Part shown: positions 42,223-52,043 of the stretch, piece by piece
How the letters are laid out: each line of letters opens with the position of its first letter
How positions within the stretch are numbered: position 1 is the stretch's first letter
Assembly (NCBI RefSeq): GCF_013522725.1
Contig: NZ_JAAMRF010000001.1
Location: 248,001 to 312,000 of the forward strand
Direction of reading: 5' to 3'
DNA: 64,000 nt
DNA from: Stutzerimonas azotifigens
Lineage (GTDB): Bacteria > Pseudomonadota > Gammaproteobacteria > Pseudomonadales > Pseudomonadaceae
Program-made: the position numbers and the translations under genes
Notes under the pieces: model-generated
What the model saw: the letters and a program-made list of their open reading frames with translations, nothing else
What the model was told of the DNA's origin: nothing
Database searches by the model: none

Positions 42223-45033
42223 TCAGCGCGACATTACGGCGGCCTTCTGCGCGATCCAGTAATCGATGAGTTCCCGCAGTTGCGACATTTCCACGGGCTT
42301 GGCCATATGTCCATCCATGCCGGCCTCGCGGGCACGTTCCTTGTGCTCGCTGAGGATGTGCGCGGTGAGCGCGACCACTGGCGTACGCCGGCGTTGCTGG
42401 CTGGCTTCCCATTCGCGTAGTCGTTCGGTGGCGGTGAAGCCGTCCAGTACCGGCATTTCGCAGTCCATCAGGACGAGGTCGTAAGGCTGCGCCATAATCG
42501 CCTTGAGCGCTTCCTCGCCGTTACTGGCGGTGTCGGGTTTGACGTTGAGCTTGTTCAGCATGCCGCGAATGACCTTTGTCGAGATGCTGTTATCTTCGGC
42601 GACCAGGATGCGGAAGTCGTCCGGTACGCCCATGGCCGCCACGCTCTGCGGCTCCGGCTCCGGTTGCTGATGGGGCAGCGAGCCGTGGGTGCGCTGGGCC
42701 AGCTCGTCGGCCAGCGTGGTCTTGAGCGTATAGCCGGCTACCGGTTTGGCGAGGATCCGCTTGATACCGGCATTGCGCGCGATGATTTTGCTCGGCGCGG
42801 CGCTGATGCCGGTGAGCATGATCAGCAGCAGGTCATGGTTGAGATTGAGGTCTTCCTTTATCTTGGCGGCCAGCTGCATGCCGGTCATGCCGGGCATCTC
42901 CTGGTCCAGGAGGACCACATCGAAATATTCGCGAAGGTGCGCCTTGGTGCGCAGCAGCGCCAGCGCCTCCTTGCCCGAGGCGACCGCGCTGACGTTCAGG
43001 CCCCAGCTGCTGCATTGCTGGACCAGCACCTTGCGGCAGGTTTCATTGTCGTCGACCACGAGCAGGCGCGCGCCACGTAAGGGGCTCTCGAGATCGGTAC
43101 TTTGCGGCAGATGGAGCTCTCGGCCCAGCGGCAAGGAGATCCACAGCGTATTGCCCTGTGAGCTGCCGCTATGGATGCCGAACTCGCCATTCATCAGGCC
43201 AACCAGCTGGCGGGCAATGATCAGTCCCAGGCGGCCACTGAAGCGCGTCGCCGAGAGCACGTCGCGACTGTTGAGGGCTGCGTTGAGCAAGGCTTCGCGT
43301 TCGGCCTGATCCAGCGGTTGCCCGCTGTCCTGCACGGTGATGCGCAGGCGCGGAGCATCCGGTGATCCGTCCATGGCGGCGACCAGCAGTACCTCGCCCT
43401 CGTCGGTCTGCTTGAAGGCGTTGTCGAGCAGGCTCAGAAGCGTCTGGCGGAGGCGAGTCGGGTCGCCGGCTATCACCCGCGGCACTTGCGGCTGGATGAA
43501 GCTGATCAACTCGACCTTTAGCTGTTCGGCCTTGGCCCGGTAGATATCGAGGCAATCCTCTACCAGAGCGTTGAGGTCGAATTGCACATCGTCGAGTTCG
43601 ATCTGCCCGGACTCGAGCTTGGAAATATCGAGGATCTCGTTGATCAGGTTGAGCAGCTCGTTACCGGCGCTGTGAATGGTCTGTACATAGTCGCGCTGTT
43701 TGGCCGAGAGCGAGGTGCCGAGCAGCAATTCAGTCATCCCGAGTACGCCATTCATCGGGGTGCGGATCTCATGGCTGATCTTGGCGAGAAAGTCGGCCTT
43801 GGTTTTCAACTCGGCGGTATTCACCGCAGCTGCGGTGTGCTGGGACAGTCGGGCGGCCTGGAGATGCCGCTGGCGCTCCACAAGCGCGAAGCTCAGCACC
43901 ATGCCGCCAATGGTGGCGACGCTGAACACGCCGCTGACCAGCCAGCCGGGGTTGAGCTGGTCGAAGCCGAGCAGCACCGGAACGAAAAAGGCGAAGCCCG
44001 CATTGAACAGCAGCATGCCGGCAACCACCAGGCGTGCGGGACGGTAGCCCTGACGCCAATGGTAAATGGCCACCGCCGGAACGCTGATCGCCACTATCAA
44101 CACCAGCGAATAGATCAGCCAGCTGTGCCAGAACCAGCCGGTCAGCAGGATGACAAGGGTGAGGATCGCGACCGTGCACAACTCGGTACCGATCAGCCAA
44201 TTCACCCAGCGCCTTGGCCGATAGCGGAAAAAGCCCACCGTGAAGGCGAGCAGTGCCAGGCAAGCGACCAACGCCGAGATGTCGGCGATCAGCGATTGGC
44301 TGAAGCCCAGTTCCGGTACCCACACGGCCAATAGCCCGAGGTTGGCGGCGGCGCACACCAGCAAGGCGCCATGCAACAGGCCCAGCGTGATGTAGGTGTA
44401 GCTCAGGGTATAGGCGAAGCGCAGCAGGTTGTGGATCATCAGCAGCGCCAGCGCGCCGAGAAGTGCGCCGAACAGGTAGGCCGGCTTTTCCTGACTGACC
44501 AGCCCGGCTTCGTCGATGACCTGGAACCAGGTCATCAGCGGATGGTTCGATTGCATGCGCACGTAGACTTCGCGCGCGCGCTCGTCATTGGGCAGCGAGA
44601 ACAGATAGGCGCGGGCAGGCAGCGGGCGGCTGCTCAGGGGTTGCTGCTCGCCCGTGCGAATATGCTGTTCGAGCTGGTTGTCGCGTAGCAGGTAGAAATC
44701 CAGCTGCTGGACGCGTGGTGCGAACAGCCACAGCCAGTTGGGTTCAGCGTCGCCGTGCAGGCTGACCTGCAGCCAGATGGCTTTGTCGCTGGCGGGAGCG
44801 GTATAGGACGTTTTATCGAGGCGCTGGAAAAGGTTGCGTTGGGCCAGAACCTCGCTCAGGGACAGGCGCCCGGATTCGTCGATCAGCAGGCGCCAGTTCG
44901 GACCGTTGTCCTCTTCCGGCGAGTCACCGGCGCTGGCTGATGGCGGTACCGGAAAAGCTTGCGCCGGCTGAAGGCTCCAGGCCGGCAGCAACAGGCAGCA
45001 AACGATTCCGATGGCAATCCAAAGCCGGCTCAC
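42223..45033 (-). CDS. retS: Hybrid sensor kinase RetS
   Basis: Hybrid histidine kinase of 936 residues. In order it has a signal-like N terminus, a periplasmic 7TMR-DISMED2 domain (about 30-165), seven membrane helices (7TMR-DISM, about 190-375), HisKA with H421 (FLAKISHEIRTPMNGVLG), HATPase (about 525-650), a first receiver with D710 (VVLLDQEMPGMTG) and a second with D857 (LVLMDCEMPVLDG). No Hpt domain is present. This architecture, the length and the position beside purD match P. aeruginosa RetS, which inhibits GacS and so shifts cells away from biofilm. The start is a GTG at 45033 with AAGGGA upstream; the TTG-initiated extension to 45099 is not supported. Confidence 0.9.
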   Translation of the reverse strand: MSRLWIAIGIVCCLLLPAWSLQPAQAFPVPPSASAGDSPEEDNGPNWRLLIDESGRLSLSEVLAQRNLFQRLDKTSYTAPASDKAIWLQVSLHGDAEPNWLWLFAPRVQQLDFYLLRDNQLEQHIRTGEQQPLSSRPLPARAYLFSLPNDERAREVYVRMQSNHPLMTWFQVIDEAGLVSQEKPAYLFGALLGALALLMIHNLLRFAYTLSYTYITLGLLHGALLVCAAANLGLLAVWVPELGFSQSLIADISALVACLALLAFTVGFFRYRPRRWVNWLIGTELCTVAILTLVILLTGWFWHSWLIYSLVLIVAISVPAVAIYHWRQGYRPARLVVAGMLLFNAGFAFFVPVLLGFDQLNPGWLVSGVFSVATIGGMVLSFALVERQRHLQAARLSQHTAAAVNTAELKTKADFLAKISHEIRTPMNGVLGMTELLLGTSLSAKQRDYVQTIHSAGNELLNLINEILDISKLESGQIELDDVQFDLNALVEDCLDIYRAKAEQLKVELISFIQPQVPRVIAGDPTRLRQTLLSLLDNAFKQTDEGEVLLVAAMDGSPDAPRLRITVQDSGQPLDQAEREALLNAALNSRDVLSATRFSGRLGLIIARQLVGLMNGEFGIHSGSSQGNTLWISLPLGRELHLPQSTDLESPLRGARLLVVDDNETCRKVLVQQCSSWGLNVSAVASGKEALALLRTKAHLREYFDVVLLDQEMPGMTGMQLAAKIKEDLNLNHDLLLIMLTGISAAPSKIIARNAGIKRILAKPVAGYTLKTTLADELAQRTHGSLPHQQPEPEPQSVAAMGVPDDFRILVAEDNSISTKVIRGMLNKLNVKPDTASNGEEALKAIMAQPYDLVLMDCEMPVLDGFTATERLREWEASQQRRRTPVVALTAHILSEHKERAREAGMDGHMAKPVEMSQLRELIDYWIAQKAAVMSR

Positions 45034-45152
45034 GGCGAAGTCCCTTCTGGGGTGTGACAGCGGATTATAGCCACGGCCCCAAGGCGCTGTAATGCGCAAA
45101 GACGGTTTACCACCGGCCTTTGCGCTGATTTCGCCGAGCGGTTGTTCGAGCG

Positions 45153-46436
45153 CTACGCCTGTTCGCGGGCAATTGCCCGATAGCCGATGTCGCTGCGGTA
45201 GAAACAGCCGTTCCAGCGAATCTTTTCGGCCAGGCGATAGGCTTGTTGCTGGGCATCGGCGACGCTCTTGCCGATGGCCGTCGCGCAGAGGACACGCCCT
45301 CCGGCGGTCACGATCTGGCCGTCACGCAGTGCCGTACCGGCATGGAACACCTTGCCGTCGAGCGCCGCAGCCGCGTCCAACCCTTCGATCACGTCGCCCT
45401 TGGCATAGTCGCCCGGATAGCCGCCGGCCGCGAGCACCACTCCGACCGTCGGGCGCGGGTCCCAGCGGGCTTCGACCTTGTCCAGTGCCCGCGCCAGTGC
45501 GGCTTCGACCAGCAAGACCAGGCTCGACTCCAGACGCACCATGATCGGCTGCGTCTCGGGGTCGCCGAAGCGGCAGTTGAACTCGATGACCTTGGGCGCG
45601 CCGGACGTGTCGATCATCAGGCCCGCGTAGAGAAAGCCGGTATAGACATTGCCTTCGGCGGCCATGCCCTTGACGGTCGGCCAGATCACTTCGTCCATTA
45701 CCCGCCGATGGACCTCGTCCGTCACCACCGGAGCCGGCGAGTAAGCGCCCATGCCGCCAGTGTTCGGGCCGGTATCGCCGTCGCCGACGCGCTTGTGATC
45801 CTGGCTGGTGGCCATCGGCAAGACGTTGGCACCGTCGACCATGACGATGAAACTGGCTTCCTCGCCGTCGAGAAACTCTTCGATCACCACCCGCGCACCG
45901 GCGTCGCCGAAGGCATTGCCCGAGAGCATGTCCCGCACGGCGGCTTCGGCTTCCTCCAGGCTCATGGCGACGATGACACCCTTGCCGGCAGCCAGGCCAT
46001 CGGCCTTGATCACGATGGGGGCGCCCTTTTCGCGCAGGTAGGCCAGTGCCGGCTCGACCTCGGTGAAGTTCTGGTAGTCGGCCGTTGGAATGTTGTGGCG
46101 CGCCAGGAAATCCTTGGTGAAGGCTTTCGAGCCTTCTAGTTGAGCCGCGGCGGCAGTAGGGCCGAAGATGGCGAGCCGGCGTGCACGGAACAGGTCGACG
46201 ACGCCTTTGACCAGCGGGGCTTCGGGGCCGACGATGGTCAGTGCCACATTCTTTTCGGCGAAGTCGGCAAGCTGTTCGATGGCCAGCACGTCGATGGCGA
46301 CGTTTTCACACTTGGCTTCGGTAGCCGTGCCGGCATTGCCTGGCGCAACGAAGACTTTCTCGACGCGCTTGTCCTGCGCGACTTTCCAGGCCAAGGCGTG
46401 TTCGCGACCGCCACTGCCGATGATCAATACGTTCAT
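45153..46436 (-). CDS. purD: Phosphoribosylamine-glycine ligase
   Basis: Purine synthesis ATP-grasp enzyme that joins phosphoribosylamine and glycine. The 427 residues start MNVLIIGSGGREHALAWKVAQD and include FVAPGNAGT, the ATP-grasp core (IVIKADGLAAGKGVIVA) and EFNCRFGDPETQ. A GGAGA site precedes the ATG. It follows purH with a repeat doublet between, and retS lies 120 bases downstream. Confidence 0.97.
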   Translation of the reverse strand: MNVLIIGSGGREHALAWKVAQDKRVEKVFVAPGNAGTATEAKCENVAIDVLAIEQLADFAEKNVALTIVGPEAPLVKGVVDLFRARRLAIFGPTAAAAQLEGSKAFTKDFLARHNIPTADYQNFTEVEPALAYLREKGAPIVIKADGLAAGKGVIVAMSLEEAEAAVRDMLSGNAFGDAGARVVIEEFLDGEEASFIVMVDGANVLPMATSQDHKRVGDGDTGPNTGGMGAYSPAPVVTDEVHRRVMDEVIWPTVKGMAAEGNVYTGFLYAGLMIDTSGAPKVIEFNCRFGDPETQPIMVRLESSLVLLVEAALARALDKVEARWDPRPTVGVVLAAGGYPGDYAKGDVIEGLDAAAALDGKVFHAGTALRDGQIVTAGGRVLCATAIGKSVADAQQQAYRLAEKIRWNGCFYRSDIGYRAIAREQA

Positions 46437-46473
46437 GGGATTCTCCTTCAGGAGGCGGGCCTGCGGCCCGGTT

Positions 46474-46548
46474 GGTGGATAAGCAAAGCGTTATCCACCC
46501 TACGATGTCTGGCGTTCCGTGTAGGGTGGATGGCCGAAGCCATCCACC
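46474..46548. repeat. REP-like inverted hairpin doublet between purH and purD
   Basis: Hairpin A: GGTGGATAA (46474-46482), 8-base loop, TTATCCACC (46491-46499), followed by CTACG. Hairpin B: GTAG then GGTGGATGGC (46525-46534), CGAA loop, GCCATCCACC (46539-46548). The two share the GTAGGGTGGAT core in opposite orientation, as in paired repetitive extragenic palindromes. Similar GTAGGGTGGAT elements are common in P. stutzeri genomes, as I recall. Confidence 0.85.
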
Positions 46549-46553
46549 AGGGG

Positions 46554-48158
46554 TCAATGCCGGAAATGGCGCATGCCGGTAAAGACCATGGCGATGCCGG
46601 CCTCGTCGGCCGCGGCGATCACCTCGGCGTCGCGCATCGAGCCGCCGGGCTGGATCACCGCCGAGATGCCGGCCTTGGCCGCATTGTCGATGCCGTCGCG
46701 GAAGGGGAAGAAGGCGTCCGAGGCCATCACCGCACCTTGAACGGCCAGGCCGGCATGCTCGGCCTTGATGGCGGCGATGCGGGCCGAGTTGACGCGGCTC
46801 ATCTGACCGGCGCCGACGCCGATAGTCTGGCGGTTCTTCGCATAGACGATGGCGTTGGATTTGACGAACTTGGCCACTTTCCAGGCGAAAATCAGGTCGT
46901 GGATTTCTTTTTCGCTCGGCGCACGCTGGGTGACGATCTTCAGGTCCGCCTCGCTGATCATGCCGATGTCGCGGCTCTGTATCAGCAGGCCGCCATTGAC
47001 GCGCTTGAAGTCCCAGCCGGCGGCACGCTCGGCGGGCCAATGACCGCATTCGAGCAGACGCACGTTGGCCTTGGCGGCCACGACCTGGCGCGCTTCTTCG
47101 GAAATGGTCGGCGCGATGATGACCTCGACGAACTGTCGCTCGACGATGGCGCGGGCGGTCTCGCCGTCCAGTTCGCGGTTGAAGGCGATGATGCCGCCGA
47201 ATGCCGATTCGCTGTCTGTGGCGTAGGCGAGTTCGTAGGCCTGGCGGATGCCGCCGTCCTCGTCCGGTACCACCGCCACGCCGCAAGGGTTGGCGTGCTT
47301 GACGATGACGCAGGCCGGCTTGACGAAGCTTTTAACGCACTCGAGCGCAGCGTCAGTGTCCGCGACGTTGTTGAACGAGAGTTCCTTGCCCTGCAGCTGG
47401 CGCGCCGTGGCCACGCAGGCCTCGTCGGGCGACTCGACGTAGAACGCGGCCTGTTGGTGCGGGTTCTCGCCGTAGCGCATGTCCTGGGACTTGATGAACT
47501 GCATGCTGTAGGTGCGCGGGAAGAGGCTGCGGCCTTCGGTGGTGAGGGTTTCGGCCGACTGATCGATGCCGCCCAGGTAGTTGGCGATCATGCCGTCGTA
47601 AGCCGCCGTGTGTTCGAACGCTTTCAGCGCCAGGTCGAAACGCTGGGCATAGGTCAGGCCGCCGTTCTTCAGCGCGTCGATGACCGACGCGTAGTCGCCG
47701 GCGTTTACCACTATGGCGACATCCTTGTGGTTCTTCGCGGCGCTACGGACCATCGTCGGGCCGCCGATGTCGATGTTCTCGATGGCGTCGGGGAGGGTGC
47801 AGCCAGGTTTCGCCACTGTTGCTGCGAACGGGTAGAGATTGACCGCGACCAGGTCGATCGGCTTGATGCCGTGGGCATCCATCACTGCGCCATCCTGCGC
47901 GCGGCGCCCGAGAATACCGCCGTGGATCTTGGGGTGCAGGGTCTTGACGCGACCGTCCATCATTTCCGGGAAGCCGGTGTAGTCAGCGACTTCAACCGCG
48001 GCGATGCCGTTGTCCTTGAGCAGCTTGTAGGTGCCGCCAGTGGACAGGATCTCGACACCGAGGCCGGCGAGCTCGCGGGCGAAGTCGAGGATGCCGGTCT
48101 TGTCGGATACGCTGATCAGGGCGCGGCGAACGGGAAGGCGGGAGGTCTGGTCGGTCAT
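46554..48158 (-). CDS. purH: Bifunctional AICAR transformylase / IMP cyclohydrolase
   Basis: Catalyses the last two steps to IMP. The 534 residues have the N-terminal cyclohydrolase domain ([33 protein letters not shown], with [15 protein letters not shown]) and the C-terminal transformylase ([32 protein letters not shown]). The ATG at 48158 gives [10 protein letters not shown]; an in-frame ATG at 48170 would add four residues. It lies only 30 bases after the fis terminator and appears to be the upstream gene of purHD. Confidence 0.96.
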   Translation of the reverse strand: MTDQTSRLPVRRALISVSDKTGILDFARELAGLGVEILSTGGTYKLLKDNGIAAVEVADYTGFPEMMDGRVKTLHPKIHGGILGRRAQDGAVMDAHGIKPIDLVAVNLYPFAATVAKPGCTLPDAIENIDIGGPTMVRSAAKNHKDVAIVVNAGDYASVIDALKNGGLTYAQRFDLALKAFEHTAAYDGMIANYLGGIDQSAETLTTEGRSLFPRTYSMQFIKSQDMRYGENPHQQAAFYVESPDEACVATARQLQGKELSFNNVADTDAALECVKSFVKPACVIVKHANPCGVAVVPDEDGGIRQAYELAYATDSESAFGGIIAFNRELDGETARAIVERQFVEVIIAPTISEEARQVVAAKANVRLLECGHWPAERAAGWDFKRVNGGLLIQSRDIGMISEADLKIVTQRAPSEKEIHDLIFAWKVAKFVKSNAIVYAKNRQTIGVGAGQMSRVNSARIAAIKAEHAGLAVQGAVMASDAFFPFRDGIDNAAKAGISAVIQPGGSMRDAEVIAAADEAGIAMVFTGMRHFRH

Positions 48159-48188
48159 GTCGATGTCCATCAGAGCAGAGAAATCAGC

Positions 48189-48217
48189 AAAAAAGGGCGG
48201 CTTGTAGGCCGCCCTTT
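48189..48217 (-). terminator. Terminator or attenuator between fis and purH
   Basis: On the minus strand, GGGCGGC, six-base loop and GCCGCCC (arms 48214-48208 and 48201-48195), followed by six T (48194-48189). It follows the fis stop and leaves about 30 bases before the purH ATG, too little for a promoter of its own. Confidence 0.85.
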
Positions 48218-48231
48218 CTTCAGGTGAGGGG

Positions 48232-48555
48232 TTACAGCAGGTCGTACTGCTTGAGCTTCTTGCGCAGCGTGCCGCGGTTCAGGCCAAGCAGTTCGGAGGC
48301 TTTGGTCTGGTTACCCTTGACGTAGTCCATCACGGTTTCCAGTAGCGGGGCCTCGACTTCCGAAAGCACCAGGTCGTACACATCCGTGACTTCGGCGCCC
48401 TCGAGATGGGCAAAGTAATTGCGCAACGCCTTTTCCACGCTGCCGCGCAGGGTTTGTCCCGCTTCGCTCGGCGTGTTCAGGTGCTGCTTCAGGTTGACGT
48501 TATCGCTCACGGATGTCGTTCCAGTTACCAGTGTGTCGGTCATCATTGTCGTCAT
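48232..48555 (-). CDS. fis: DNA-binding protein Fis
   Basis: Nucleoid protein and growth-phase regulator. The 107-residue product has the Fis core (about 28-107) with the C-terminal helix-turn-helix [26 protein letters not shown]. Acidic beta-hairpin residues precede helix A. Several Met codons lie near the start (MTTMMTDTL); the true start may be any of them. Overlap with dusB (48552-48555) puts it in the dusB-fis operon, as in E. coli. Confidence 0.95.
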   Translation of the reverse strand: MTTMMTDTLVTGTTSVSDNVNLKQHLNTPSEAGQTLRGSVEKALRNYFAHLEGAEVTDVYDLVLSEVEAPLLETVMDYVKGNQTKASELLGLNRGTLRKKLKQYDLL

Positions 48556-49565
48556 GCGGCCACCTCGTCCCCTTCCCCTGAATCAAGGCCCTTCCGGCAT
48601 TCGGAGAAAAAGGCCCGAACACTGGCGCATTGTGCATCCCGCTCGTCCAACCGATTGAAGGTGCTGCGGAACGCCTTCGCCCCCGGCATCGTGGACAGGT
48701 ACCAGCCCACATGCTTGCGCGCGATTCGCACGCCCATCACATCCCCGTAGAACCCGTACAGCTGGCCGAGATGCTCGAGCAGAATGCCCTCGATCTCCTC
48801 CAGCGCTGGCGCCGGAAGCAGCTCACCGGTCGCCAGAAAGTGGTCTATCTCGCGAAAGATCCACGGCCGCCCCTGGGCTGCTCGCCCGATTAGCAGGGCA
48901 TCTGCACCCGTATACGCCAGCACCTGGCGAGCCTTCTGCGGGGAGTCGATGTCGCCGTTGGCGAACACCGGGATGCCCACCGACTGCTTGATCTGCGCGA
49001 TGGTCTCGTACTCGGCCTCGCCGGTGTAGAGATCGGCTCGGGTTCGGCCATGCACTGCCAGCGCGGCGATTCCCGATTGCTCGGCGATCCGAGCCACGGT
49101 CGTGCCGTTTCGGTTCTGCCGATCCCATCCGGTGCGGATCTTCAGCGTCACCGGTACATCCACCGCCCCGACCACTGCTTCGAGTATCTGCGCCACCAAG
49201 AGCTCATCTTTCATCAGTGCCGAACCGGCCGCCTTGTTGCAGACCTTCTTGGCCGGGCAACCCATGTTGATGTCGATGATCTGCGCGCCAAGCTCGACGT
49301 TGCGGCGTGCCGCCTCGGCGAGCATCTGCGCGTCGCCGCCAGCAATCTGCACCGAACGAGGCTCCGGGTCACCTTCGTGCAGCAGCCTCAGACGCGACTT
49401 GCGGCTGTTCCACAGTCGAACGTCGCTGGTCACCATCTCCGAGACCACCAGGCCTGCACCAAGACGACGGCACAGCTGGCGGAACGGCTGATCGGTCACG
49501 CCGGCCATGGGCGCGAGGATCAGACGATTGGATAAGGTGTAAGGGCCGATGCGTACCGCTGACAT
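48552..49565 (-). CDS. dusB: tRNA-dihydrouridine synthase B
   Basis: FMN and NADPH-dependent enzyme that reduces U17 in tRNA. The 337 residues start [25 protein letters not shown], with the catalytic Cys in [41 protein letters not shown] and [16 protein letters not shown]. It is the first gene of the dusB-fis operon. Confidence 0.96.
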   Translation of the reverse strand: MSAVRIGPYTLSNRLILAPMAGVTDQPFRQLCRRLGAGLVVSEMVTSDVRLWNSRKSRLRLLHEGDPEPRSVQIAGGDAQMLAEAARRNVELGAQIIDINMGCPAKKVCNKAAGSALMKDELLVAQILEAVVGAVDVPVTLKIRTGWDRQNRNGTTVARIAEQSGIAALAVHGRTRADLYTGEAEYETIAQIKQSVGIPVFANGDIDSPQKARQVLAYTGADALLIGRAAQGRPWIFREIDHFLATGELLPAPALEEIEGILLEHLGQLYGFYGDVMGVRIARKHVGWYLSTMPGAKAFRSTFNRLDERDAQCASVRAFFSECRKGLDSGEGDEVAA

Positions 49566-49626
49566 TGAGATTCCCTGGTTTGGGCCTGCTTGTTAGGTCG
49601 ATCGGGGACTGCAAAAAAGGGTGGGC

Positions 49627-49632
49627 ATAATA
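49627..49632 (-). promoter_or_regulatory. -10 box of the dusB-fis promoter with a G/C-rich discriminator
   Basis: On the minus strand TATTAT is followed by GCCCACCC. A G/C-rich discriminator of this kind is typical of stringently controlled promoters, and fis promoters are so controlled in E. coli. The -35 region is weak. Confidence 0.45.
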
Positions 49633-49742
49633 CCCGCTCTGCATGACTGGATAAAGATTGTTTTGAACAAATTCTGAACAGTCGAAACCTTATCGCCAAA
49701 GGTTCGGATGCGACGCATGCGCATCCGGAAGGCCTGTTCCGA

Positions 49743-50960
49743 TCACTCTGGCGAGTGAAAACTCAAGCTGTAATTGACGGCCCTCGGACCGGGGTCGAGG
49801 ATGTCCAGCGAGATGTGGATCGGCGTCTGCGGCGGCATGTCCGCCTGGCCGGCGAGCTCCCCAGCGAGGTATTCGCCCGGCTTGAAGCGTCGGCTGGCGA
49901 TAAGCTGACCGTTGATGTCGGCAAAGCGCAGCTCGAGCATGGGGAAGGGTTGCGAGAAGGGCGCGCGGTTGTAGAGGATCGCGTCGACCACCAGCGCGCC
50001 ACTGAACTCGGGATGGCTGCGCACCACCAGATTGCTGCTGCGGACCTGGGTGATATCGACCTTTGCAGGCACCTCGCAGCCCAGGGTTGGGCAGATCCAT
50101 TCGAACCACGGCCGATACCGATCCTGTCGCGCCAGCTCGGCAAAATTATAGGCGGCGTACTGAGCGCCCAGTGCCAGCAGTGCGAGAAGCGTCAAGGCAC
50201 CCCAGCCGAGCCTGCTACCCCACGGGCTCTTGGGCTTTTGCCAATCGAGTTCCAGTGGTTCGTCGTCGAGATCGAACAGTCGCTCCCGCTCCAGGGCTGG
50301 GTCGACGTCATTTTTCAGGTTGTCGCTGGCGCGCCTGGATTTACGGCGCTTCGGCCCCTGTTCTTCTGTGGTCAGGGTTTCAAGCGGTACAGACGTGTCA
50401 CCGTTGCGCTCATCTGCCGCTGCGGCCTGCAGGGGCAGGGTGGAGGTCGTCAGGGGCGCGGGTGGAACCGGCTCGTCGGGGGTGACGGGAGAAAAGGTCA
50501 CCTCCTGCTGCGGTTCTGGCAATGCGTCGGGAGCGCGGTGGTCCGATTCCTCGCGAAGAAGCTGCTCAGCCCAGGCTTCATCGAGCGGGTCCTGTTCGTC
50601 CTGGTTCGGTCGGTTGAATGCGGTCTTGGTCGCGCGTTGCTCCAGCTCCATGAACTCGCGCGACAGCTGCAGTTCTTCTTGCTCCAGCCTGGCCAGCTCT
50701 TCGTCGAGGTCCAGGTGATCGAGATCCAGGTCGTCGTGGATCCACAGCGTTTCCCGGTCGGCCTGCGGTTTTAGCGGGGTGGGTGGCGCAGGGGGAGCTG
50801 GCGTTGCCCGGACGTTCTGGTTCACCAGCAGCTGGCGTGCGGCATTGAACACTTCCAGGCAGGCCCCGCAGCGGACCACCCCTTGCGCCGCCCCGAGCTG
50901 GGCGCGGCTGACGCGGAAGCTGGTGCGGCAATGGGGGCACTGGGTGACGAAGCTGCTCAT
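49743..50960 (-). CDS. Zinc-ribbon and DUF3426 membrane protein
   Basis: A 405-residue protein of the MJ0042-type zinc finger plus DUF3426 class. The N-terminal zinc ribbon has C8, C11, C31 and C34 (CPHC, CGAC). A long acidic, Pro/Glu-rich linker (about 45-235) follows, then a single membrane helix (about 250-272, LGWGALTLLALLALGAQYAAYNFAEL), then an Ig-like DUF3426 domain (about 285-405, containing SNLVVRSHPEF and LVVDAILYNRAPFSQPFP). Function is unknown. The gene sits between prmA and dusB on the same strand, as recalled for P. aeruginosa, and may be co-expressed with them. Confidence 0.8.
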   Translation of the reverse strand: MSSFVTQCPHCRTSFRVSRAQLGAAQGVVRCGACLEVFNAARQLLVNQNVRATPAPPAPPTPLKPQADRETLWIHDDLDLDHLDLDEELARLEQEELQLSREFMELEQRATKTAFNRPNQDEQDPLDEAWAEQLLREESDHRAPDALPEPQQEVTFSPVTPDEPVPPAPLTTSTLPLQAAAADERNGDTSVPLETLTTEEQGPKRRKSRRASDNLKNDVDPALERERLFDLDDEPLELDWQKPKSPWGSRLGWGALTLLALLALGAQYAAYNFAELARQDRYRPWFEWICPTLGCEVPAKVDITQVRSSNLVVRSHPEFSGALVVDAILYNRAPFSQPFPMLELRFADINGQLIASRRFKPGEYLAGELAGQADMPPQTPIHISLDILDPGPRAVNYSLSFHSPE

Positions 50961-51060
50961 GCGGTGGTCCGGCGAAAAACAGCCGCTAGTCTAGCGCATG
51001 CCCGCCGGCTGTCGACAAGCTGCCGCCCCGCCTCGCCGATCAGGGGCGGCCTGCTTCCGC

Positions 51061-51942
51061 TCAACGGCGACGCACGCCATTGATGCGAACCCAGCCGTCC
51101 TTCGCTGCGGTCGGCTCGAGCTCGAATGCGTGTGCGTACGCCGCGCGGACTTCCTCCGCCTGTTCGGCGAGAACGCCCGACAGCGCGAGACGACCGCCTG
51201 GGCGGACGCGCTCGGTGATCTGCCCGGCGAGGGCGACCAGCGGCCCGGCGAGGATGTTTGCAACCACGACGTCGGCTTGGGCTGCGGGTAACTGTTCTGG
51301 CAGGAACAGCTTGAAGCGCTCTTTGGCGATGCGGTTGCGACTGGCGTTGTCGCGCGACGCTTCGAGTGCCTGGGGATCTATGTCGGTGCCGACGGCATGG
51401 TCGGCGCCGAGCAGCAGCGCGGCAATGGCGAGGATGCCCGAGCCGCAGCCGAAGTCGAGTACGGATACGCCTGTCAGGGTCTGCGCGTCGAGCCATTCCA
51501 GGCAGAGTGCGGTGGTCGGATGGGTGCCCGTGCCAAAGGCGAGCCCGGGGTCGAGCAGCAGGTTCACGGCGCCGGGTTCCGGTGCGTCGTGCCAGCTGGG
51601 GACGATCCACAGTCGCCGACCGAAGCGCATGGGCTGGAAGTTGTCCATCCAACTGCGTTCCCAGTCCTGGTCCTCGATCCGTTCGAGTTGGTGCTCCGGG
51701 AGGGCGCCGCCGGTGAGCAGCTGCAGATGGGCCAGCAGCGCATCGGCGTCGACGTCGGCCTCGAACAGGGCGAGCAGGTGGGTATGGGTCCACAGTGGCG
51801 TGGTTCCGAGGTCCGGCTCGAAGATCGGCTGGTCCTGGGCATCCATGAAGGTTACCGAAACGGCACCGACTCCGAGCAGGGCGTCTTCATACTGCTCCGC
51901 CTGATCGGGGCTGATGGCGATGCGCAATTGCAACCAGGGCAT
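51061..51942 (-). CDS. prmA: Ribosomal protein L11 methyltransferase
   Basis: Trimethylates the N terminus and two lysines of L11. The 293 residues begin [22 protein letters not shown]; a class I methyltransferase core follows with [19 protein letters not shown] and [11 protein letters not shown], plus [16 protein letters not shown]. The ATG at 51942 restores the family N terminus; the extension to 52026 lies in the gap that holds the accC terminator. Confidence 0.96.
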   Translation of the reverse strand: MPWLQLRIAISPDQAEQYEDALLGVGAVSVTFMDAQDQPIFEPDLGTTPLWTHTHLLALFEADVDADALLAHLQLLTGGALPEHQLERIEDQDWERSWMDNFQPMRFGRRLWIVPSWHDAPEPGAVNLLLDPGLAFGTGTHPTTALCLEWLDAQTLTGVSVLDFGCGSGILAIAALLLGADHAVGTDIDPQALEASRDNASRNRIAKERFKLFLPEQLPAAQADVVVANILAGPLVALAGQITERVRPGGRLALSGVLAEQAEEVRAAYAHAFELEPTAAKDGWVRINGVRRR

Positions 51943-51982
51943 GGGAGCGTCCTCTGCGGGCACCCTGCAAACCGAGGGTGCG

Positions 51983-52015
51983 GAAAAAGAAAAAGGAGCG
52001 GCAGGGCCGCTCCTT
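51983..52015 (-). terminator. Intrinsic terminator of accC
   Basis: AAGGAGCGGC (51993-52002), AGG loop, GCCGCTCCTT (52006-52015), followed on the minus strand by TTTTCTTTTT. Confidence 0.85.
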
Positions 52016-52043
52016 GTCAGGTGCACATGATAGCGCGTGGCGC

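Noticed and set aside
46140..48227. 695-residue plus-strand frame opposite purH and purD
   Set aside because: Long only because high GC removes stops. purH and purD on the other strand carry full family motifs.
49696..49720. Short inverted repeat AACCTT/AAGGTT after the DUF3426 gene
   Set aside because: Six base pairs with no T-run; too weak to call a terminator.
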